Source of the DNA: DYEP01 sp040755615
Lineage (GTDB): Bacteria; Bacillota; Sulfobacillia; DUSP01; DYEP01
Reading direction: 5' to 3'
Assembly: GCA_040755615.1 (NCBI GenBank)
Contig: JBFMAL010000017.1
Coordinates: forward strand, 1 to 56,829
Length of the DNA stretch: 56,829 nucleotides
The position numbers were made by a program, and so were the translations under genes. The notes under the pieces are model-generated. The model did not search any database. It was not told where the DNA came from and saw only the letters and a list, made by a program, of their open reading frames with translations. Shown one piece after another: positions 1 to 7,252 of the stretch (positions within the stretch are counted from its first letter, which is position 1; every line of letters begins with the position of its first letter).

Positions 1-249
1 GTAGCGCAAGGAGGGAGAGTAAGACCTGCCCTCAGGCAGGCGTCTCTCGATGAGGTGCTGAGGACCGTTCGGGCATCCCGGTGGACTTCACCAGAAGCCG
101 CCGGGCTTGTCCCGGCGGAGGTTCACGAAGAGCTGTACAACAGCCAGTTCATATCCGCAAACGCGAGAAACAAGGCCGTATACACACTGGAGAATCTCTC
201 AGGTTATGCGGTTGACATAATTGAGGGAATGGAAGAACACCGCAGATAG
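1..249 (+). CDS. C-terminal part of an unidentified protein, cut by the window edge
   Basis: The frame is open from the first base to the TAG at 247-249, giving at least 82 residues. The sequence AAGGAGGGA at 8-16 resembles a ribosome binding site, but no ATG, GTG or TTG follows at a useful distance, and the first in-frame start codon is GTG at 55. I therefore read this as the 3' end of a longer gene. The tail is hydrophilic and ends in IIEGMEEHRR. I do not recognise the family. The position just before secD, separated by a strong promoter, makes it the last gene of a preceding transcription unit. Confidence 0.4.
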   Translation, partial: VAQGGRVRPALRQASLDEVLRTVRASRWTSPEAAGLVPAEVHEELYNSQFISANARNKAVYTLENLSGYAVDIIEGMEEHRR

Positions 250-287
250 AGCTATTTTTGGACACGCTGTCTACACCCGGGGCGCAA

Positions 288-316
288 TTGACACACCCAT
301 TGCCAGCATATATAAT
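288..316 (+). promoter_or_regulatory. Consensus sigma-A promoter of secD-secF
   Basis: TTGACA at 288-293 and TATAAT at 311-316 are separated by exactly 17 bases, a perfect match to the housekeeping consensus. Transcription would begin near 323, giving a 5' leader of about 38 bases before the secD ATG at 361. Confidence 0.85.
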
Positions 317-360
317 GGAGTTTGAATTTCGGGGGTGCAAAGGGCCGAAGGAGGATCAAA

Positions 361-1665
361 ATGCCCACAATAGACCAGTCTAAGCTTGTAGTGCCTCTGC
401 TTTTTTTGATTTCCGTGATCTTGTTTTACGCCATGGTATACAGAAAACTGGGAAGAGTATCGAGGAACCGGGTGGTGCTGCTCGCACTCGTCGTGTCAAT
501 TATAGCCGGTTCCTGGTATTTCCTATTTGCTGACCCGATATACAATCACATCAATCGAGGCCTTGACCTCGCCGGAGGCATCCACGTGGTGCTTGAGGCG
601 GAGGACACGGGAGAAAACCGTGTTAATGACTGGAATATGCAGAAGACCGTGGACGTCATACGCAACCGCGTGGATAGGCTAGGCGTGGCTGAGCCGGTGA
701 TCCAGCGTGAGGGCAGCCGCCGGATCATCGTGGAACTTCCCGGTATCAAGGATATGGACGAAGCCCTCGAAGTGCTGGGCAAGCCCGCGTACCTTGAGTT
801 CGTTGACTCGGAGGGTACGGTGTGGGTCACAGGCGCCGACTTGAAGAACGCAGACATCGGCAAGATCGGCGACAGCCCAGTCGTCACGCTTTCGTTTAAC
901 GCAGAAGGCACAAAGAAATTTGCGGAGGCGACGGAGAAAAACCTGCACAAGACGCTGGCCATAGTACTTGACGGCGAGGTGATCTCTGCGCCTGTCGTTG
1001 AGAACGTCATCACCGGCGGCGAAGCATATATCAAGGGTTACTACACGGTGGAGGAGGCATACAGGCTGGCCATCATGCTGAACTCCGGTGCTCTGCCGCT
1101 TAAACTGAACATAGTAGAGAACCGGTCTGTATCTGCGACCCTCGGTGAAGACTCCATCCAGCGAAGCCTCAGGGCGGGGATTATCGGCGTATCCGCAGTC
1201 GTGCTGTTCATGGTGGCGTTTTACAGGCTGCCCGGAGCGCTCGCGGATCTTGCGCTGTCGGTATACGTGATCCTGTTGCTTGCGGTGCTCGCGGGCATTA
1301 ATGCTTCACTCACGCTCCCCGGTATCGCCGGGCTTATACTCTCCGTGGGTATGGCCGTGGACGCCAACGTTATCATATTTGAACGCATCCGCGAGGAGAC
1401 AAAGACAGGAAAGACCGTGCTGTCTGCCATCGACTCAGGCTTTAAGCAGGCGTTCCGCACTATTTTGGATGCAAACATCACCACGCTGATCGGTGCGGGC
1501 GTCCTGTTCTACTTCGGCGCAGGACCGATTCGCGGTTTTGCGGTGACGTTGTCTTTAGGTATCTTGATCAGCATGTTCACCGCTATCGTGGTCACCCGTC
1601 TTCTAATCAGGACGGTCGTAAACAGCAAACTATTCAAGAACGCCAAGATGCTCTGGGGCGTGTGA
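361..1665 (+). CDS. secD: Protein translocase subunit SecD
   Basis: SecD works with SecF in the membrane, using the proton gradient to help pull proteins out through SecYEG. The family signature GLDLAGGIHVVLEAE follows the N-terminal membrane region. A large extracytoplasmic domain comes next, then five C-terminal membrane segments carrying the RND-type motif GMAVDANVIIFERIREE. The start is the ATG at 361, seven bases after GAAGGAGG; an upstream in-frame extension to 322 has no ribosome binding site. The product is 434 residues. Odd feature: residues about 9-27 form a hydrophobic segment (VVPLLFLISVILFYAMVY) ahead of the usual first membrane helix, resembling the single helix of YajC. secF follows after 15 bases. 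Confidence 0.95.
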   Translation: MPTIDQSKLVVPLLFLISVILFYAMVYRKLGRVSRNRVVLLALVVSIIAGSWYFLFADPIYNHINRGLDLAGGIHVVLEAEDTGENRVNDWNMQKTVDVIRNRVDRLGVAEPVIQREGSRRIIVELPGIKDMDEALEVLGKPAYLEFVDSEGTVWVTGADLKNADIGKIGDSPVVTLSFNAEGTKKFAEATEKNLHKTLAIVLDGEVISAPVVENVITGGEAYIKGYYTVEEAYRLAIMLNSGALPLKLNIVENRSVSATLGEDSIQRSLRAGIIGVSAVVLFMVAFYRLPGALADLALSVYVILLLAVLAGINASLTLPGIAGLILSVGMAVDANVIIFERIREETKTGKTVLSAIDSGFKQAFRTILDANITTLIGAGVLFYFGAGPIRGFAVTLSLGILISMFTAIVVTRLLIRTVVNSKLFKNAKMLWGV

Positions 1666-1680
1666 CGGGGGGTGCAACGG

Positions 1681-2568
1681 GTGAAGAAGATAGACTTTTT
1701 CGGGATGCGCAAGTATTGGTTCGGCTTTTCGGCAGCAGTGATCCTGCTTGGTCTCATCTTTCTTGTCATGCCCGGCAAGGGCCTCCGCCTGGGCATCGAC
1801 TTCACCGGTGGCACCATATTGGACCTAACATTCGATGAACCGGTGACGGTCGCCTCGGTTAGGTCCGCGCTGGAACCGCTCGGCCTCGGAAAAAGCGTTA
1901 TACAGACAAGCCCGGATGGCAGGGCCGTGATTATAAGGACAAGTACTATCACTGAAGAGATGAAGCGCGACGTGAGAAAGGCTCTGGAAGCGGAACTTGG
2001 CTCTTACCAGGTAGAAAGGATCGAGGAGGTGCAGGGCGTCATCAGCCGGGAGCTTACGAGGAAAGCGTTCCTCGCGCTGGGCATCGCGTTCCTCGGCATG
2101 ATCGTCTACATCACGCTGCGGTTTGAGTTTAAGTTCGCCGTTACGGCCATCGTCGCGCTGCTGCACGACGTGGCGATAACCGTGGGGATATTCTCCATCA
2201 TTGGCGTGGAGGTAGAAAGCAACTTTGTCGCAGCCATACTGACCATCGTCGGTTATTCGATAAACGATACCATCGTAGTATATGACAGAATAAGGGAGAA
2301 CCTGAAGGTAAGGCGGAAGGAAAGTCTGGCGAGTCTGGTGAATGACAGTATCAGCCAGACGCTGAGGAGGTCCATCAACACCTCTTTGACCACCTTGCTC
2401 GCAGTCGGAGCGATATATGTATTCGGGGGCAAGACTACGAGGGACTTCGGGTTGGCGCTTGTCATAGGAATACTGTCAGGCACCTACTCGTCTATCTTCA
2501 TAGCCAGCCCGCTCTGGGTGCTGTGGAAGACCCGCGAGGAGAAACTGAGAAAACTGGCAAAGGCTTAA
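1681..2568 (+). CDS. secF: Protein translocase subunit SecF
   Basis: This is the partner of SecD in the accessory export complex. The product is 295 residues with six predicted membrane segments. It carries the SecF signature GIDFTGGTILDL near residue 40 and the motif GYSINDTIVVYDRIRENL in the C-terminal half. GTG at 1681 is preferred because GGGGGGTG lies about eight bases upstream and the protein then begins MKKIDFFGMRKYW, as is usual for the family. An in-frame GTG at 1672 falls inside the ribosome binding site. The gene is co-transcribed with secD, and a strong hairpin at 2638-2680 ends the unit. Confidence 0.95.
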   Translation: MKKIDFFGMRKYWFGFSAAVILLGLIFLVMPGKGLRLGIDFTGGTILDLTFDEPVTVASVRSALEPLGLGKSVIQTSPDGRAVIIRTSTITEEMKRDVRKALEAELGSYQVERIEEVQGVISRELTRKAFLALGIAFLGMIVYITLRFEFKFAVTAIVALLHDVAITVGIFSIIGVEVESNFVAAILTIVGYSINDTIVVYDRIRENLKVRRKESLASLVNDSISQTLRRSINTSLTTLLAVGAIYVFGGKTTRDFGLALVIGILSGTYSSIFIASPLWVLWKTREEKLRKLAKA

Positions 2569-2637
2569 GAGAACAGGCGGCGGACGGCGCGCAGAAGCCT
2601 CACGCATCGCCGGGCGCACAGTGCGCAGCGGGATGTA

Positions 2638-2680
2638 ATGCCCGTGGGACTCATAGCACGATCCCACGGGCATTTCCTTT
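2638..2680 (+). terminator. Rho-independent terminator after secF
   Basis: A perfect 12-base stem (ATGCCCGTGGGA at 2638-2649 with its complement at 2662-2673) encloses a 12-base loop and is followed by the T-rich sequence TTCCTTT. Confidence 0.8.
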
Positions 2681-2700
2681 CTTGAAAGGGGATGTGTCGC

Positions 2701-3663
2701 GTGACGGAACAGACGAAAATGGGCGAGCGCATCGCCTGGCTCTCGGTCATCCTGAACCTAGCGCTGGGGGCACTGAAGGTAGCTGCAGGCCATTTCGGCG
2801 GCTCCCATGCGGTGGTGGCTGATGGAGTGCATTCATTCTCAGATGTGATCTCTGGGGTGGTGCTCGGAGTGGCCATGAGAATCGCCGGCAAACCCAAAGA
2901 CGCAGATCACCCATACGGCCATGGGCGGGTCCAGTCCGTTGCCGCCAAACTGATAGGCCTGTCGGTGCTGTTTGCTGGTGTGAAAGTGGGTTATGATGCG
3001 CTGGGAAGAATTGCGGCTGTGCCATCCGGTGTTCCGTCTTCGCTGGCGCTCGGCGCCTCGCTTCTGTCTTTGGGAGTTAAGGAGGCCATGTTCAGGTACA
3101 AACTGGCGCTGGGCAGGCGCATCGGCTCGTCGGCGGTCGTGGCTTCAGCGTGGCACCACAGGTCAGACGCCTGGTCGTCCGCCGTGGCGGTGCTCGGCGT
3201 CGCAGGCGCGCTTGCGGGCATCCACTTCGCGGATTGCGCTGCCGGGTTGGGCGTGGCAGCATTGATTGTGGCCATGGGCGTAAGGATTACCTGGCAGGCG
3301 GTGGACGAGCTCATGGACAGGTCTGAACCTGCTCTGGTGCAGGCGGTGATCCAATCCGCCCTGAGAGTGTCCGGTGTGGTGCGGGTATCGGAGGTGAGAA
3401 CCCGCAGCGCAGGCCTATCGTGCCTTGTAGACGCCGAAGTGGAGGTGTGCAAGAAACTAACGCTTGAGCAGGCGCATAATATAGCCGAGTGCGTACGGGA
3501 GACCGTCTGTAAAGAAGTGCCCCGCGTGGGAGAGGTATTTGTACACCTTGACCCTGCTTCAAGCGAAAACTGTGCTGATTGTGAATGCATGGGAAAGACT
3601 TGGCGAACCAGCGCATCAGCCAGCCATTTCATATCTCTACCGGAAAAAACAAGCGAGGAGTGA
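2701..3663 (+). CDS. Cation diffusion facilitator (CDF) family transporter
   Basis: CDF proteins are membrane antiporters that export divalent metals such as Zn, Fe, Mn or Co in exchange for protons. The sequence has six hydrophobic segments, the metal-site motifs HAVVADGVHSFSDV (segment 2) and WHHRSDAWSS (segment 5), and a C-terminal cytoplasmic metal-binding domain ending in a Cys/His-bearing tail (ENCADCECMGK). GTG at 2701 is chosen, nine bases after AAAGGGGA; an ATG at 2692 sits too close to that site. The metal cannot be assigned from sequence. A terminator separates it from secF, so it is an independent unit. Confidence 0.9.
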   Translation: MTEQTKMGERIAWLSVILNLALGALKVAAGHFGGSHAVVADGVHSFSDVISGVVLGVAMRIAGKPKDADHPYGHGRVQSVAAKLIGLSVLFAGVKVGYDALGRIAAVPSGVPSSLALGASLLSLGVKEAMFRYKLALGRRIGSSAVVASAWHHRSDAWSSAVAVLGVAGALAGIHFADCAAGLGVAALIVAMGVRITWQAVDELMDRSEPALVQAVIQSALRVSGVVRVSEVRTRSAGLSCLVDAEVEVCKKLTLEQAHNIAECVRETVCKEVPRVGEVFVHLDPASSENCADCECMGKTWRTSASASHFISLPEKTSEE

Positions 3664-3744
3664 GCAAATTTAGGACTTGTCCTCTCCGTTAATCTACCCA
3701 GCGATGGGCAAAATAGTCTGTGTAGAATAAGGGGAGGTGTAAAC

Positions 3745-5103
3745 GTGCGGCCATATACGAGGCTTGCCAGGCACCAGGGTAATTCTTCGCTGTTCTTTGC
3801 CCTGGATGTGTCCATCCTTTCAACTTCCAGCGGCATTCCCATACATGTGCATGCGGAGGGGCTTCGCGGCACGGGCAAGACAACCATAATGCGGTCCGCA
3901 AGGCAGATCCTGCCTCCAATCACCCGGATCCGTGGCTGCTTGTACAACTGCCACCCGGACCATCCGCACTGCCCAATACACAAACACATGACACCGGAAG
4001 AAATTCACGCTATCGGTACCGAGAGGGTCACTATGCCATATCTTGAGATCACCCACTCCTCCAAGATGGGCACGGCGGTAGGCAGCATAGACCTGGCGCG
4101 GCTGACCAATCCGGCAAAGCCCGAGGCAGCGCTTCTACCGGGCACTATCCCTCTGGCTCACAGGGGGATTATCTTCGTGGACGAGATAAACAGGCTGGCA
4201 GAAACCAGCCCTGAACTTGCCGACGTGCTGCTTGGTGTTATGGGCACCAAGCCCGGTTATGTAAAAGTGGAGGAGACGGGCCTTGTGCCTGTGGAAATTC
4301 CTGTTGTGGCGTCCGTCTGGGCGGCTTCAAACCCTGATGAAGAACCCGGACCTCTTGAGGATATTAGAAGACAGCTGTCTGACCGCTTTGACCTGGTGGT
4401 GGGAATGGCCAGACCGTCGCAGGCCGAGGATGTGGTGCGCGTGCTTGAGGAGTTCTCCGAGGAATTCGATGCGTTTCTTCCGGAGATATCCGAGAGAGTC
4501 GCATTGTTTGAGAGAGACAGACGGATAGGCCAGGTGCGATTTCCCGAAGCGCTCACAAGGCTCATTGCAGGCATGTACGTTGACTTTGGATTTGAGAGCC
4601 TCCGCGCAGTCGAGGCGATGAAGCTATCGTCAAAGGCTTCGGCGCTGCTTGATGGCAGGGATGTAGTGGAGCTGGATGACATCATCCGCGTCGCCCCAAT
4701 GGTGCTGCGCCACCGCGTGGACCCCACCACACTAAACAGGGTACTCGAACACCTGGCCAGCAAGCGCAGTTCGGTGGCAGCGGGTTCAACGGGGCAAAAG
4801 GGACCAGGCGACTCGCAGACACCCGCATGCAACGAGAGCACGTGTGAGTCGCGTGCGACAGAAGATTCCTGCTCACCTATGGACCGGCTTGTCTCAAGGA
4901 TCCGTGATAGACTGCGGGACATGTCAGGAGGCAGGGCAGGCGTTTCAGGGCGGACAGGCGCGGGCGGTGCTCGGGGAATGGGTGCAGGATTCAGGTCCCC
5001 AGGTCACATACAGCTGACCGCGCCTCCTAAGCCGGCAAGACCTCTCACAGACCTGTCTCTCGTAGAACTCATAAAGGGTGAGGAGGAGCCCCTTCGAGTA
5101 TGA
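3745..5103 (+). CDS. AAA+ ATPase resembling magnesium-chelatase subunit I (BchI/ChlI-like)
   Basis: The 452-residue protein has Walker A GLRGTGKTT at residues 39-47, Walker B GIIFVDEIN near 145, an arginine-finger and sensor region (RRQLSDRFDLVV), and a helical lid. After the P-loop it has a Cys/His cluster, CLYNCHPDHPHCPIH, at residues 65-79. The last 100 residues are low in complexity and Gly/Thr-rich. GTG at 3745 follows AGGGGAGGTG. The stop overlaps the start of the next gene by four bases (ATGA), so the two are translationally coupled. No porphyrin or bacteriochlorophyll genes are nearby, so a chelatase role is not implied. A MoxR-like chaperone or metal-insertion role is an inference from the family. 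Confidence 0.8.
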   Translation: MRPYTRLARHQGNSSLFFALDVSILSTSSGIPIHVHAEGLRGTGKTTIMRSARQILPPITRIRGCLYNCHPDHPHCPIHKHMTPEEIHAIGTERVTMPYLEITHSSKMGTAVGSIDLARLTNPAKPEAALLPGTIPLAHRGIIFVDEINRLAETSPELADVLLGVMGTKPGYVKVEETGLVPVEIPVVASVWAASNPDEEPGPLEDIRRQLSDRFDLVVGMARPSQAEDVVRVLEEFSEEFDAFLPEISERVALFERDRRIGQVRFPEALTRLIAGMYVDFGFESLRAVEAMKLSSKASALLDGRDVVELDDIIRVAPMVLRHRVDPTTLNRVLEHLASKRSSVAAGSTGQKGPGDSQTPACNESTCESRATEDSCSPMDRLVSRIRDRLRDMSGGRAGVSGRTGAGGARGMGAGFRSPGHIQLTAPPKPARPLTDLSLVELIKGEEEPLRV

Positions 5104-6782
5104 AGCGGGGCGTATGGCAGGACCCGGGAAACCTGGCGCATGTCACCAGGATTTTAAACAGGTGTCTGCAAAAAGGGGGTGTGCGCGTAGGGGAGACGGC
5201 GGTGGTGAGTTACAGCGTGCACACCATTGACCCCTCATGTCCTTCTGAGGTGCGCGTGCTGAAATATGCGGATGCGGGGAGGGTGTTCTACCAAAGGCAG
5301 CAAGCGGGAGAGGTGATCCACGCCGATGTCTTCCACGACGTGGGCTATGTGGACCACAGGATCCTCGCGAACAAGATCCGCCAGGCCGTGGCGACCTACG
5401 TCAGCGACTCCGGCTCGTACCATAACCCCGATGTCATCGCGGACTACATCGACATCCAGACTGGCACCGGTGGGGGGCGCGTGACCGGCAGCCTGACCCA
5501 CGGAGAAGGCGACAAGCTCCGTCGCGCGCACATGAACCACGTTCATCTCACCCTATCCGTGCCGTCGGATATGACGGGCGTACTATTCTATCTGGTTTCT
5601 GCTGTGGAACAGGGAGTTGTGGAGCAGTCAAGGCAGATCCGAGCCATCGAGCGGATCGTTCACCAGGACACAAGACCCCAGGGCGAAAGCGACCTCTCCG
5701 ACTACACTTCGTCATCCGATTCTTACCTCAGGGGTTCCCCGGGTGACCAGGATGCCGATGAAAGCCGGGTTCACCGAATGGCAATGGAGCTTATAGAGGA
5801 ATTCGAGACGCCACAGGCGGTGAGAAGTCTGCTCGACGCGCTCAGCGCCGAAGCCGCCGGCCAGAGCATTCAACAACCTGACAGGTCTGCCATAGAGCAT
5901 CTGAAGACGCGGGGATTGGTGAGAAGGGACGGCTTCCGCTACAGGCTTACCAGGGAAGGGGAGGCGCTAAGGGAGTACCTGCGACTTCATCAGAGAGAGC
6001 TTGAGTCGCAGGTGAGAAAGCTCATCAGGCGGCTGCCCAGTCGCATCAAGGGGACGGGCGAGACCAGGCTCCGGCGGGGCGCTACGCGGGTTAAGAAGAG
6101 TCTGAGGAAGAAGGTGATGCAGAGGACGCCCGGGGAGTCGGAGGAGCTGGCGGTGGTCGAAACCCTGATCCAGTCGGCCAAACGTTCATTGCCAGGGCAG
6201 GGGCTCAGGGTGCTGCCGGAAGACATCAGGATCTACAGGTATGACCGCAGGGTCCCGTGCGACATTTGCCTCTTGCTGGACGCGTCTGCCTCAATGGCGG
6301 GCCGTCGAATACGCGCTGCTAAGCACCTGGCGAGACACCTATTGTTAAAGAGCAAGGATCGCGTGTCGGTAATCACCTTCCAGGAGAACACCGTGGACAT
6401 CAAGGTGCCCTTCACCAGGAACTACGAACGGGCGGAAAGAGGTCTTTCCGAGATTGGCCCGCTCGGGCTCACTCCTATGGCAGACGGCCTGATGACTGCC
6501 ATCGGATACATCAAGAAGACACGGGCCAAAAACCCGCTCTTGCTGCTTATTACAGACGGCATACCCACAGTGGCGCTGTGGAGCGCAAACCCGCTGGCGG
6601 ACGCCTTGAAAGCCGCAGAAGAGGTGGGGAGGTCCAGACTATCCTTTACCTGCATCGGGCTAGAACCAAACAGGCTTTTCCTCGAAGAGCTTGCCCGTCG
6701 TACAAAGGGCTCGCTTTACACCGTGGAAGAGCTGGAAAAGGAGAGCCTGGCGCGGATCTTCCACAGGGAATATGCAAAATGA
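5100..6782 (+). CDS. VWA-domain protein, partner of the upstream AAA ATPase
   Basis: The 560-residue protein ends in a von Willebrand factor A domain from about residue 385. The MIDAS metal site is complete: DASAS in LLLDASASMAG, the Thr of GLTPMADG, and the Asp of LLITDGIPT. Around residues 260-320 is a winged-helix-like stretch (LKTRGLVRRDGFRYRLT), followed by a very basic region. The arrangement of an AAA ATPase followed by a VWA protein matches the BchI/BchD and MoxR/CoxE pairs, in which the VWA partner links the ATPase ring to a client protein. The client here is unknown. It starts at ATG 5100, overlapping the upstream stop. Confidence 0.75.
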   Translation: MKRGVWQDPGNLAHVTRILNRCLQKGGVRVGETAVVSYSVHTIDPSCPSEVRVLKYADAGRVFYQRQQAGEVIHADVFHDVGYVDHRILANKIRQAVATYVSDSGSYHNPDVIADYIDIQTGTGGGRVTGSLTHGEGDKLRRAHMNHVHLTLSVPSDMTGVLFYLVSAVEQGVVEQSRQIRAIERIVHQDTRPQGESDLSDYTSSSDSYLRGSPGDQDADESRVHRMAMELIEEFETPQAVRSLLDALSAEAAGQSIQQPDRSAIEHLKTRGLVRRDGFRYRLTREGEALREYLRLHQRELESQVRKLIRRLPSRIKGTGETRLRRGATRVKKSLRKKVMQRTPGESEELAVVETLIQSAKRSLPGQGLRVLPEDIRIYRYDRRVPCDICLLLDASASMAGRRIRAAKHLARHLLLKSKDRVSVITFQENTVDIKVPFTRNYERAERGLSEIGPLGLTPMADGLMTAIGYIKKTRAKNPLLLLITDGIPTVALWSANPLADALKAAEEVGRSRLSFTCIGLEPNRLFLEELARRTKGSLYTVEELEKESLARIFHREYAK

Positions 6783-6889
6783 TGAACTGATAAGGAAAAG
6801 CACCTCCTCTTTGTCTGTTTTCACCGAGTCGAAGGATTTACCCCCAGAGGGCGAGAATACCACAAGGTCAGCATGTTCCAAAGGGGGTA

Positions 6890-7252
6890 GTGGCCTTGTT
6901 TTTAGCGATCGCGCTCATCATAGCGCTGGCCATCGCCATCTTCGCGGTGAACAACTCTACGGCAGTTACCCTGTCCTTTCTCGTGTGGCAGTTTCAGGCC
7001 AGCCTGGTTGTGGTCATACTAGGCTCGGCGGCCCTGGGCGCAACCGTCGTGGCCTTGCTCGGACTGTTGCGGCAGATCAGTATGAACTTCAAGTTGTGGG
7101 ATCTGCGCGCCAGGCTGAGAAAGGCTGAGAATGAGCACTCCGCTTTGCTGGACAAGCTTAACAAGACAGAGCAAGCGCTAAAGGAGGCAAGACAGGAGAT
7201 AGAGCACCTGAAGGCGCAGGCAAAGTCAGAACAGGGAGAGACGGTTGAATAA
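6890..7252 (+). CDS. LapA-domain small membrane protein
   Basis: The 120-residue protein has two hydrophobic segments (residues 2-20 and 36-60) and a charged coiled-coil tail rich in Glu, Lys and Ala. The motif FAVNNSTAVTLSFLVW is typical of the LapA/DUF1049 family. The family is membrane-associated, but its job in Gram-positive bacteria is not settled. GTG at 6890 lies only two bases after AAGGGGG, so TTG at 6896, with eight-base spacing, may be the true start. The TAA stop shares a base with the recJ ATG, a common Firmicutes pairing. Confidence 0.8.
   Translation: MALFLAIALIIALAIAIFAVNNSTAVTLSFLVWQFQASLVVVILGSAALGATVVALLGLLRQISMNFKLWDLRARLRKAENEHSALLDKLNKTEQALKEARQEIEHLKAQAKSEQGETVE

Noticed and set aside
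546..1034. 162-codon minus-strand frame inside secD
   Set aside because: Composition (Ser/Thr/Pro-rich shadow) and lack of an RBS mark it as antisense to a certain gene.
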